Assembly (NCBI GenBank): GCA_964631955.1
Contig: CAZWBA010000007.1
Location: 62,001-126,000, forward strand
Direction: 5' to 3'
Length of the DNA: 64,000 nucleotides
DNA from: CAMLJR01 sp964631955
Lineage (GTDB): Bacteria; Pseudomonadota; Gammaproteobacteria; Pseudomonadales; CAMLJR01
Under the pieces are notes generated by a model. It was not told the DNA's origin. It searched no databases and worked only from the letters and a program-made list of their open reading frames with translations. Shown in pieces: positions 34,620 through 42,906 of the stretch; the first letter of the stretch is position 1; each line of letters begins with the position of its first letter. The position numbers were made by a program, and so were the translations under genes.

Positions 34620-36362
34620 TTAGCCGGGAAGTTTACCAGCGCGCGCCGCGATGTCGTTAGCCGCGATGTAACCGAACACCATCGCCGGCCCGATGGTGCC
34701 ACCCGCGCCCGGATACAAATTGCCGAATGGGCTGCCAGAGTTATTGCCTGCCGCGTAAAGATTCGCGATGGGCTGACCGCTGGCGTCGACCACACGGCCC
34801 TTCGCGTCGCACTTCAGGCCGCCCTTGGTGCCGAGATCGCCCATGTTGATCGGTACCGCGTAATACGGTGCCCGGTCGATCGGGCCGAGACAGGGATTCG
34901 GCGCGATATTGGCATCGCCAAACATGCGATCGTAATTGTTGCTGCCGCGACCGAATTCGGGATCGACGCCCGAACGTGCGTACTGATTCATATTGGCGAT
35001 AACTTTTTTCAGCTTCGCGCCATCGAGATGAATTTTCGCGGCCAGCGATTCGATCGTATCGGCTTTGAAAATGTAGTGGTCCCACTGATCTTTCGGAATC
35101 ATCCAGTCCGGCATGATGATAGTGGGCATGTAACCGCCCGCGCTGAATTTCTGGCGGAACGTCGCATCGAAAATCAGCCAGCACGGCGTGTTCGCGCCCG
35201 TCGTTAGCTGATCGCGCACCATCGCCTCGCCGAATTCATCGTAGCTGCAGGCTTCGTCGACGAAACGATCGCCGTTGCGATTCACGCAGACGCTGTGCGG
35301 TCTGCCGACATCGAATGCGGCCTGGTGAATTTCCTCGAAATTCGAGGCTTTCGGCATCGGCATGTGCATCGTCGGAATCCACCAGCACGCTTCGGTATGT
35401 TCGGTTGCCGCGCCGATTTTCACACCGGCAATCAATGCTTCGCCACGGTTCGCATCTTCAGGAGAACTGCTGAAGCGCGTCAAACCCGGTACCTTCAGAT
35501 AGCGGTCGCGCAATTCCTGATTCCATTCGAAACCGCCCGCACTCAATACGACACCGTATTTCGCGCTGATTGAATAACGCCGGCCAAAATTGCTGACGAC
35601 AACGCCTTTCACCTCTTTATTAATGCCATGGGGCCCATCTGAAAGAATTAATTCTTCCAATCTGGTTTCCAGGCGAACTTCAACGCCGCGATCGAACACC
35701 TGTTTGAACAGGTGGCCCATCAGGGCGCCGCCCATCGTGAAACGGCGGTCGCGATTGCCGAGCAGGCGCGTGCTCAGATCCGACCAGTAGCGCCACGCCA
35801 TATTGATGAATGTTTTTACCCAGCCAGGCGCGCGCGTCGATAGCGAGAAAAATTCCGCGACATCCATCGCGTAGCGACCCAATACCTTGAAGCGATTGTA
35901 TTGCTCGCGCATGTGAAGGAAATGATCGCCGAGACCGCGACCGTCGAAGGTATCGACAATGATCGAACGGTCGGCGCGCGCGGCGGGTGCATCGGCAAAA
36001 TAATCCGGCCACGCGGATGGAATTAACGGCACGCCGACTTTTTTGAGATAGCTCGCCATTTCCGGCGCGGTATCGACAAATGCATCCAGGCGGTCGCGTT
36101 GAACTTCGCTGCGCAGCAAATGATCGAGGTATTCCATGACCTTTTCGCGGCTGTCGTCGCTCGGTGTCAGTTGATGGTTGGGAAGCCACATGACACCGCC
36201 CGATGTTGCCGAGGTGCCACCGTATTTGTGCGCCTTCTCGACGATCAGAACCGAGAGCCCCAGATCGGCCGCTCTCAACGCGGCCGTCGCTCCCGCCGAT
36301 CCCGAACCCACAATCACGACATCGTAGTTTTCTATTTCAGCAAGGCGATCAGCTTCGCGCAT
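34620..36362 (-). CDS. FAD-dependent 3-ketosteroid-Delta1-dehydrogenase-like protein
   Basis: A 580-residue flavoprotein. The FAD motif is GSGSAG at residues 19-24, followed by EKAHKYGGTSATSGGVMW. The C-terminal block GNLYPGAGGTIGP keeps Y550, which aligns with the catalytic Tyr of KstD enzymes, and the following Gly. Sequence divergence from the two paralogs at the left end suggests a separate substrate. GGAGA lies just before the ATG at 36362. The upstream gene is a [2Fe-2S] ferredoxin 97 bases away and the downstream genes are a crotonase and a small barrel protein. By family it is a ring dehydrogenase for a cyclic ketone; steroid is the leading guess. Confidence 0.88.
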   Translation of the reverse strand: MREADRLAEIENYDVVIVGSGSAGATAALRAADLGLSVLIVEKAHKYGGTSATSGGVMWLPNHQLTPSDDSREKVMEYLDHLLRSEVQRDRLDAFVDTAPEMASYLKKVGVPLIPSAWPDYFADAPAARADRSIIVDTFDGRGLGDHFLHMREQYNRFKVLGRYAMDVAEFFSLSTRAPGWVKTFINMAWRYWSDLSTRLLGNRDRRFTMGGALMGHLFKQVFDRGVEVRLETRLEELILSDGPHGINKEVKGVVVSNFGRRYSISAKYGVVLSAGGFEWNQELRDRYLKVPGLTRFSSSPEDANRGEALIAGVKIGAATEHTEACWWIPTMHMPMPKASNFEEIHQAAFDVGRPHSVCVNRNGDRFVDEACSYDEFGEAMVRDQLTTGANTPCWLIFDATFRQKFSAGGYMPTIIMPDWMIPKDQWDHYIFKADTIESLAAKIHLDGAKLKKVIANMNQYARSGVDPEFGRGSNNYDRMFGDANIAPNPCLGPIDRAPYYAVPINMGDLGTKGGLKCDAKGRVVDASGQPIANLYAAGNNSGSPFGNLYPGAGGTIGPAMVFGYIAANDIAARAGKLPG

Positions 36363-36459
36363 TTCTTTTCTCCGCACGCGATGTCATCCCTGATTCGCGC
36401 ATTATTCTGGAATGAAATTCCCGGCCACTAATGACAGCCGTCAGATAGGTGCCGACGAC

Positions 36460-36789
36460 TTATTCGAACGGCGCAACCGTCATTTTCAAACCGTTCATTT
36501 CGGGGCTCAGACGAATCTGGCAGCACAGGCGGCTGTTCGGCTTGTGCAGATCGGACACCATGTCGAGCGTCATGTCTTCGATGTCGTCGGGCTTGCCCAC
36601 CACATCCATCCACTCGGCCTCGACGTACACATGGCAGGTCGCGCACGCGCAGCCGCCGCCACAATCGCCGAGAATACCGGCGACGCCGTTATCGCGTGCC
36701 AGTTCCATCAGCGATTCGCCGGCAACGCCGTCGGTGATGGTTTTCTCAACACCATCGGCCTGAACAAAAGTCACTGTGATTCCGCTCAT
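36460..36789 (-). CDS. [2Fe-2S] ferredoxin, adrenodoxin/putidaredoxin type
   Basis: A 109-residue ferredoxin. C43, C49 and C52 (C-x5-C-x2-C) and C90 in RLCCQI are the likely ligands; C47 and C89 are extra. The core CACATCHVYVEAEW is nearly the same as in the ferredoxin at 7926-8243, so the two are paralogs serving different P450s. The likely partner here is the P450 at 40301-41611, in the same leftward run but separated by the SDR and TonB receptor genes. Confidence 0.92.
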   Translation of the reverse strand: MSGITVTFVQADGVEKTITDGVAGESLMELARDNGVAGILGDCGGGCACATCHVYVEAEWMDVVGKPDDIEDMTLDMVSDLHKPNSRLCCQIRLSPEMNGLKMTVAPFE

Positions 36790-36875
36790 ACGTCTTCATC
36801 TCCCCGCACCCAACCGATAGGTGCGTTTACAACTCGTTGAAAATAGGTGGCGCTCCGCGACGGGCGCCCCCGGTT

Positions 36876-39203
36876 CTATCTGAATCGGTAAGCCACCTCT
36901 ACCCCATACGTACGCGGCTCGCCGACAGCGGCGGCATTATGCCCCAGCGAGGCGCCCAGAGGCATGCCGCCGACGAAATACTCCTCATCCGCAAGGTTTT
37001 TACCGAACAGCGCCGCAGAGAATCCGCTTTGCAGAATATTGCTCCAGCTCAGGCGCGCATTGATCACGTGGTAGGAAGGCAGCTCGGTATCGGGCGTGAT
37101 GGAATCCGCCGTGTTCGAGAAATACATGCTGTCCTGACCATACACTTCGGTGCGCAAGGCGATGTCACCGAGCCCGGGATCGAACGGAAGATCGATTTGC
37201 GCCCAGACGCTCCAGGTATTTTTGGGGGTGTTCGCGACCGGCGCATAGCTGTATTCAACACCGAACAGGGTGACCTGATTGTCGGTGAATTCGGCATCGG
37301 TATGCGCCGCCGCGATTCCGAGTTCGAGCCAGTCGACCGGCATCAATGACGCCTCCAGCTCGATGCCCTTCACTTCCATTTCGGGAACGTTGGCGGTCGC
37401 GGCGATGGAGGCCAGATCGACGCCGTTCGCATACGGCGCCGGATCGGGAAATTCGATGCGCTGCACGTCCTTGATCCATTCCTTGTAGACCGCGAGATTC
37501 AATCGCGCCGGACGATCGACCACATAACCCTGATATTTCAGCCCCGCTTCAATATCGCGTACGGTTTCCGCAGCGAATTTATTACCACCGCCGGTCGCAT
37601 CGGTATCGACGGGCGGCGCCGAACCATTGAAGCCACCACTGCGGAAACTGCCCCGCGTTTTCAGATACGTGAGCGTGCTGGGATTGAGATCGTATTCCAA
37701 TCCGATTTCCCACGAGGGCTTCTCGAATGTTTCGTCCTGCTTCTGTTGCCATAACGCAGGATTCGCGTAATCGGACTGGGACAATTGCTCGATGGAAATC
37801 TCTTCCCTGGTGTAACGCAGTCCCGCAGTCGCGCGCAATGCAGGGGCCAGGCTATAGGTCGCCTGACCGTAGAGCGCCTGCGTTTCGGTTTCGATACGGA
37901 AATTATTGGTCGCGGTCACCGCGCCTTCGAAATACGTTTGCGGCCACAGCGTATCGGTGCGCAGATTCTGCAGATAAACACCGGTGATAAACGTCAGTCG
38001 GTCTTCGAAAGCGGTTCCGGAAATCTGAAACTCATCCGAAAACGATTCCACTTCGAGCTCGTTACCGGCTCTGCCCGTCGCATAATTTCGTGTTCCGAAC
38101 GTAAGAAACGCCGCGCCCAGTGCCGGCTGTTCCGAATCGGTGTCGCCCGATACATAGCCGAAAATATTTTTGAGCTGCAGCTTGTCGTTGAGATCGAAAA
38201 TCGTCGTGTTGACGAGCATTTCATCTTCGCCGACATGACTGGTCGGAAACGGATACTGTGTTTTGTAATGACCCAGTCGCTTCTGGTGTTCGACTTCACT
38301 GGCTAAAAAACTCGATGATGTATTGAGGCCGGGGCCGTCGGCTGGCGTGTAAATACTGTAAATATAGGTGGCGCCGGTATTGGTTCCATCGGTGCGCGAA
38401 TAGCTGTACATCGTCGTGTTTTCGAGTCGATCGGTCGGATTGATCGTCAACGTCACCCGCCCGCTCTTGCGATCGGTTTCGCCGAGATCCTTATCAGTGA
38501 CGATATCCTTGATATATCCGTCGCGCTCGATCGTATTGAATGCAGCGCGCAATAAAATTTTGTCGTCGACGATCGGCACGTTGACCATGCCCTCCACTTC
38601 GCGCAGATCGAAATTACCTGCACGCACACGCACCAACGCTTCGGTTTCGTTCGTCGGTTTTGCGGTCGTGTAAAGCACAGCACCGCCGGTCGCATTGCGA
38701 CCGAATAAAGTGCCCTGCGGACCTTTCAGCACCTGCACCGAGGAAAGATCGTAAAACGTGGAAGCGCCGTTAATGCTGCTCGGAACCTCATCGATATACG
38801 CAACCACCGCCGAAGGCGAACCGCTGAATGTATCGGCCGATTGTCCACGAATCGAATAGGTCAGCGAGTTATTGCCCTGCGTCTGCCGGATCGTCAAACC
38901 GGGAACGGTCAGCTGCAGATCGGAATCGGTGCGAACCTGACGCTCGTTCAGCTGCTCCGCGCTGATGGCACTCACCGCAATGGGAACACTTTCCAGATTT
39001 TCATCGCGACGACGCGCCGTCACCACGACCTCATCGAAACCTTTCGCTTCCGATGAATTTGCCGGCCTGGCAGTTTCGGCAGCGATCGCGGCTGGTACAA
39101 CAAATGCAATCGTCGCCAGTGCGGATAACGCCCCGGTTGTCTTTGAGCATGACAGACTGAATTGCGGGAAACGACGATGCGACTTCTTTAAATGGTTACG
39201 CAT
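36876..39203 (-). CDS. TonB-dependent outer-membrane receptor
   Basis: A 775-residue receptor. It has an N-terminal signal (hydrophobic ALSALATIAFVVPAAIAA), a TonB-box region DEVVVTARRRDENLESVP, the plug domain (about 60-170, with LKGPQGTLFGRNATGGAV) and a full 22-strand-type barrel to the terminal VAYRFR. It uses the proton-motive force through TonB/ExbBD to import a bulky substrate across the outer membrane. GAGGGGAG precedes the ATG at 39203. It lies between the SDR and ferredoxin genes in a catabolic run, so it probably takes up the steroid- or terpene-like substrate rather than iron. It is intact, unlike the deleted receptor at 5424-6547. Confidence 0.94.
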   Translation of the reverse strand: MRNHLKKSHRRFPQFSLSCSKTTGALSALATIAFVVPAAIAAETARPANSSEAKGFDEVVVTARRRDENLESVPIAVSAISAEQLNERQVRTDSDLQLTVPGLTIRQTQGNNSLTYSIRGQSADTFSGSPSAVVAYIDEVPSSINGASTFYDLSSVQVLKGPQGTLFGRNATGGAVLYTTAKPTNETEALVRVRAGNFDLREVEGMVNVPIVDDKILLRAAFNTIERDGYIKDIVTDKDLGETDRKSGRVTLTINPTDRLENTTMYSYSRTDGTNTGATYIYSIYTPADGPGLNTSSSFLASEVEHQKRLGHYKTQYPFPTSHVGEDEMLVNTTIFDLNDKLQLKNIFGYVSGDTDSEQPALGAAFLTFGTRNYATGRAGNELEVESFSDEFQISGTAFEDRLTFITGVYLQNLRTDTLWPQTYFEGAVTATNNFRIETETQALYGQATYSLAPALRATAGLRYTREEISIEQLSQSDYANPALWQQKQDETFEKPSWEIGLEYDLNPSTLTYLKTRGSFRSGGFNGSAPPVDTDATGGGNKFAAETVRDIEAGLKYQGYVVDRPARLNLAVYKEWIKDVQRIEFPDPAPYANGVDLASIAATANVPEMEVKGIELEASLMPVDWLELGIAAAHTDAEFTDNQVTLFGVEYSYAPVANTPKNTWSVWAQIDLPFDPGLGDIALRTEVYGQDSMYFSNTADSITPDTELPSYHVINARLSWSNILQSGFSAALFGKNLADEEYFVGGMPLGASLGHNAAAVGEPRTYGVEVAYRFR

Positions 39204-39374
39204 TTCAAACTCCCCTCGTTGTGTGCGCATGAATCGAAAACATTCATGCAGTTTTCAAGAATGATTTTTTATTTTTTGCTGCGATCAGATTAGAGAATTC
39301 TCCGATCGCGCCCTCAGACCGGCTCTGTATTCGAATCATGCTTTCGCAAGATCCAATGTCGCATTTTTCTATCT

Positions 39375-40214
39375 TTAACGACCTAAGGCTTTCGCGCGCG
39401 CGTCGAACAATTCCTGCAGGTGATTGACGGGATCGCCCGCTGTGATGCCGCCATCGACGGGCAGAATCGCGCCAGTGATTTGCGCCGCTGCATCGCTGCA
39501 AAGAAATAACGCGGCGGGCGCAACATCGGCCGGCTTGCCCTGACGTTTGAGCGGCTGGTTCGAATCCCACACCGGCGCCAGCGCCTCCTTCACGCGCGTG
39601 GCCTCTTCGGCGGTCATATCGGGCGAAGTGAATGCATTGAGCGAAGTGCGAATGTGACCGGGCGCCAGACAGTTCACGCGAATGTTGTATTCGGCGAAAT
39701 CGATCGCAATCGCTTTGGTGAGTTGAATGACAGCGGCTTTTGATGCGCGATAACTCATCAATGCGTGTCCCGGCAACAAGCCCGCGATCGATGCATTATT
39801 CAGAATCACCCCGCCGCCATTTTTGCGCATATGGCGCGCAGCGGCCTGACTGCCTGCCAATACACCGAAAAGATTCACGCCGAGCACTTTCTGGAAATCG
39901 GCCAGATCATCGTCGATGAAACGCGGATAGGTCGCACCGGAAATACCGGCATTATTGAACAGGATGTGCAGCGCGCCGAATTTTTCCACAGCGAAATCGA
40001 CGAGTGCCTGGACCTCTTCTTTGTTCGATACATCGGTGCGCTTGAATAACGCCGCATCGCCGAGCTGCTCTGCGAAGACTTCGCCTTCCGCTTCGTTCAC
40101 ATCGGCGATAACGACTTTCGCCCCTTCCCTGATGAACAATTCCACCGTTGCGCGACCGATGCCGTTGGCACCGCCGGTAATGATCGCAACCTTTCCACTC
40201 AGAATCTGGCTCAC
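39375..40214 (-). CDS. Short-chain dehydrogenase/reductase
   Basis: A 279-residue classical SDR. The NAD(P) motif is TGGANGIG at residues 13-20, NNAG is at 87-90, and the catalytic S142, Y155 and K159 (YRASK) are present. A longer C-terminal tail, DPVNHLQELFDARAKALGR, follows the usual DGG. The acidic residue after the second strand (VIADVNEAEG) indicates NAD preference. It lies 86 bases downstream of the P450 gene, across a terminator-like hairpin, and could oxidise the alcohol the P450 makes. Hydroxysteroid dehydrogenase activity is possible by context. Confidence 0.9.
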   Translation of the reverse strand: MSQILSGKVAIITGGANGIGRATVELFIREGAKVVIADVNEAEGEVFAEQLGDAALFKRTDVSNKEEVQALVDFAVEKFGALHILFNNAGISGATYPRFIDDDLADFQKVLGVNLFGVLAGSQAAARHMRKNGGGVILNNASIAGLLPGHALMSYRASKAAVIQLTKAIAIDFAEYNIRVNCLAPGHIRTSLNAFTSPDMTAEEATRVKEALAPVWDSNQPLKRQGKPADVAPAALFLCSDAAAQITGAILPVDGGITAGDPVNHLQELFDARAKALGR

Positions 40215-40243
40215 GCGTATCTCCTATTTTTCTTCGGAAATAA

Positions 40244-40280
40244 TAAAACGCGCTGCGAGGATTATTTTCCCGCAGCGCGC
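40244..40280 (-). terminator. Hairpin with T-rich tail after the P450 gene
   Basis: CGCGCTGCG (40249-40257) pairs with CGCAGCGCG (40271-40279). On the minus strand the stem is followed by TTTTATTATTTCC. It lies between the P450 stop and the SDR start and may reduce rather than abolish read-through into the SDR gene. Confidence 0.7.
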
Positions 40281-40300
40281 GAGGCAAAACGTGCTCGTCA

Positions 40301-41611
40301 TTATTTGCGGGGAGTAAATGTCATCGGCAGCGACGCGAGCGCATGCGTTGCAACGGTGGGCTGATAGCTGATGTCTGCTACCGGTATCGCAAGCCGGAAA
40401 TCGGCGATGCGTTTAACCAGCTCCTTCGCCGCGAGTTTGATTTCCATGCGCGCGAGCGAAGCGCCGATGCAGCGGTGAATACCGACACCGAATGCGACGT
40501 GCGAACCGAGATTGCCGCGCGTGGTATCGAAATTGCGCGGGCAGGCGAATTGCGATTCGTCGTCATTACCAGAGGCATAGAGTACGAGCATATGCGCGCC
40601 TGCCGGTAATTTCTGACCGCCGAGAACGGTTTCCTTTGTTGTCATTTTGGCGAGACCGCGCACGGGCGGCGCAAAACGCAGCAGTTCCTCGACGAAGCGG
40701 TTCAGGTAACGATCGTCCTCGACATTGTCGTAAAGCTGCTGCGCCAGTTCGGGCTGCGTCGCCAGAATGAACAGCAGATTGCTGATCGCGGTTGCGGTGG
40801 TGTCGTTGCCCGCAATGATCAGCGCGCGAATCAGCGAAACAGCTTCGCCAAACTCCAGCTTGCTGCCATCCTCCAGTTTCGCGTGCACGAGATCGGTGAT
40901 CATGTCCTCTTTCGGATTTGCTTCGCGATCTTTCATCTGCGCGATGATGAAATTCTGCAGTTCACAAATGAGTTTCGCGTTCTCGATCATCTGTTCGCGA
41001 TTCTGCATGCGACTGATCTGCGCGGTGATCGCTTCGGACCAGCGCGAAATTTTCGAACCATCGTATTGATTGATACCGAGCTGCTCACAAATTACGGCAA
41101 TCGTGAGTGGAATCGCGAATTCCCGCAGGCCGTCGACCACTTCGCCGCTGGCGCCTTTCCCGGCGAATTTTTCCGCGAGGTCCGAAATGATTTTCGCGAT
41201 TCCCGGCTCCAGCGATTTAACTCGGTGCGCCGAAAAAGCGCCGTCCATCAAACGGCGAATGCGTGTGTGATAGGGAGGATCGCTCTTGATTGCATCGGCA
41301 AAGAAACCGCCGCCCTCTTCTTCGAGAATTTTCTTGAACTCCTCGAAGAAACCGCTCGCGTATTGTTTTTCGTAGCCATGCTTGTCGGAGAATGTTTCGG
41401 GATCGCGCAGCAACGCGACGATATCTTCATAGCGCGAAACCAGCCACATGCCGAGTTTTTCGTCGTAATGCACGGGATCTTCATTGCGCATCGTCCAGTA
41501 AAAGTCCCTCGGCTGCGCGAGAATTTGCGACTCGGTCAATGAGGCTCCAGCCAGCTCAACCCGATGACGGCCTACCGGACATTCCGCTACGTTCGTTTGA
41601 CCCTCACTCAT
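40301..41611 (-). CDS. Cytochrome P450
   Basis: A 436-residue P450. The I-helix is IAGNDTTATA, the K-helix ExxR is EELLR, and the heme loop FGVGIHRCIG has C381. The style (SDPPYHTRIRRLMDGAFS, ARMEIKLAAKEL) resembles bacterial sterol, bile-acid and terpene hydroxylases such as the CYP125/142 and linalool groups, but no specific subfamily is claimed. GTGAGG precedes the ATG. An AraC-type regulator gene lies 55 bases upstream in the same direction; the gap contains TTTTATAA/TTATAAAA and could hold a promoter. Electron donor is probably the [2Fe-2S] ferredoxin at 36460-36789. Confidence 0.94.
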   Translation of the reverse strand: MSEGQTNVAECPVGRHRVELAGASLTESQILAQPRDFYWTMRNEDPVHYDEKLGMWLVSRYEDIVALLRDPETFSDKHGYEKQYASGFFEEFKKILEEEGGGFFADAIKSDPPYHTRIRRLMDGAFSAHRVKSLEPGIAKIISDLAEKFAGKGASGEVVDGLREFAIPLTIAVICEQLGINQYDGSKISRWSEAITAQISRMQNREQMIENAKLICELQNFIIAQMKDREANPKEDMITDLVHAKLEDGSKLEFGEAVSLIRALIIAGNDTTATAISNLLFILATQPELAQQLYDNVEDDRYLNRFVEELLRFAPPVRGLAKMTTKETVLGGQKLPAGAHMLVLYASGNDDESQFACPRNFDTTRGNLGSHVAFGVGIHRCIGASLARMEIKLAAKELVKRIADFRLAIPVADISYQPTVATHALASLPMTFTPRK

Positions 41612-41666
41612 TTTCTTGCCTCACGTTGTTAATCTTTTATAAACCATTAATGCTGTTATAAAACAG

Positions 41667-42701
41667 TCAATGCTGCTGCATTGCAGCAAATTCAGCGGAC
41701 GAGCGATATTCGCGCGGACCTTTTTTAAACACGCGCTTGAACAAGCGGCTGAAATGTGCCGGGCTCTTGAAGCCGACGCGAAACGCAATTTCCGCAATTG
41801 AGATTTCGCCGGGTTTGGTGGATGCGAGCCATTGATTTGCAATTTTCAGCCGCCGATCCCATACCAGCGTCGAAAACGATGTGCCGCTCTGCTTGAACAG
41901 ATGCGATAGATAACGCGGCGAAATACCGCTGGCCTGCGCCACCATCGCTGCATTTAATTTCGGATCGGACAAATGCACGTCGATAAAACGCAGCACATCC
42001 TGCAAACGTTTTTCCGCGAGCGACTGACGCGCCTGCGAATAGTTATCGCAGCGCTTGATCGCCTCGGCCATCAGGCTCAGCGCGCTTTCGACGAGTAATT
42101 GCTCAATGTGCTCGGCCAGCTCGCCGGACGCTTCGAACACGTCGTTCAGAATGCGCTCGGCCATTTGAAATTCGCGCGAATCGGTCGACATAGTGAAGCC
42201 GACATTGACTTCAAACGGCAGAAAGCGACGGAAGATATGCGCGGGCACGATGAGATGCAGCGCTTCATGGACCGATTCATTATCGATATGGCATTCCATC
42301 GTGAACGGCGACATCGATTTGGTCAGCATGAAGTCGCCCGATTTCGCTACGTTGCGACCGCATTGATGGGAGATACCTAAGCTGCCGCGCTTGACGAACC
42401 AGAGCACGACGACATCCGTGGCATCCTCGCGAATATGCGACCACGAGCGGCGGAAAAACTGGCGGGATTTGGCCTTGAGGCGAATGATCGAGCAGGAGCC
42501 AACGGCTTTTTTATCGGCGCGCACGTCGATGGTGGAGCCCGCCTCGATGGAATAATCGCCGAGGTAATACTCCTGATTCCTGTCACCCCGAAAGGTGTTC
42601 TGACAATCCTGATAATTGCGTTCGTCAAATGCAAAGAGCGTTGTGGTCACCACTGAACTCTCCGGCGCGTCGATCAGGCGCTTCAATGAATCGTTGGCCA
42701 A
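41667..42701 (-). CDS. AraC-family transcriptional regulator
   Basis: A 344-residue regulator. The N-terminal part (to about 225) is a cupin-like sensor domain of the AraC-binding type, and the C-terminal 100 residues hold two helix-turn-helix motifs, ISPRYLSHLFKQSGTSF and ISIAEIAFRVGFKSPAHFSRLFKR. The first possible start is a TTG at 42701 with no Shine-Dalgarno; an in-frame stop lies 15 bases upstream, and no ATG occurs before residue 125. Translation may therefore be weak. It is the first gene of the run P450, SDR, TonB receptor, ferredoxin, KstD-like enzyme, and probably activates it in response to the substrate. A large nested inverted repeat lies 100-185 bases upstream. Confidence 0.9.
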   Translation of the reverse strand: MANDSLKRLIDAPESSVVTTTLFAFDERNYQDCQNTFRGDRNQEYYLGDYSIEAGSTIDVRADKKAVGSCSIIRLKAKSRQFFRRSWSHIREDATDVVVLWFVKRGSLGISHQCGRNVAKSGDFMLTKSMSPFTMECHIDNESVHEALHLIVPAHIFRRFLPFEVNVGFTMSTDSREFQMAERILNDVFEASGELAEHIEQLLVESALSLMAEAIKRCDNYSQARQSLAEKRLQDVLRFIDVHLSDPKLNAAMVAQASGISPRYLSHLFKQSGTSFSTLVWDRRLKIANQWLASTKPGEISIAEIAFRVGFKSPAHFSRLFKRVFKKGPREYRSSAEFAAMQQH

Positions 42702-42800
42702 GCGTGTGACCGAATATTAACTTTGTGAGGTTGCGCCCACATCTTCACTTGGCGTTCTTTCGTGTGCAATTCGTGCAGGGGTGGCCAGTCTTGGACACGG

Positions 42801-42886
42801 GCGGGCCGGTCCGTTTTTTTCATGAAAACCGTACTCCTATTGGAGATGGTCCGTGCGCTTTTCATGAAAAAAACGGCCCGGCCCGC
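42801..42886. repeat. 86-bp nested inverted repeat with twin TTTTCATGAAAA palindromes
   Basis: The outer arms, 42801-42828 and 42859-42886, are 28 bases each and complementary with a single mismatch (T at 42810). Each arm contains the self-complementary 12-mer TTTTCATGAAAA (42817-42828 and 42859-42870), with centres 42 bp apart, about four helical turns. The 30-base spacer has an inner CTCC/GGAG. It starts 20 bases beyond the stop of the CoA-transferase gene and ends 100 bases before the AraC start. The seven-base T and A runs inside the arms would also allow termination on either strand. It may be a strong two-way terminator, a paired operator for cooperative binding, or both. Confidence 0.85.
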
Positions 42887-42906
42887 TGCAATTGCCAGTG
42901 GTATTG

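Noticed and set aside
34422..35207. 261-codon plus-strand frame
   Set aside because: Overlaps the crotonase and KstD-like genes on the other strand; no domain.
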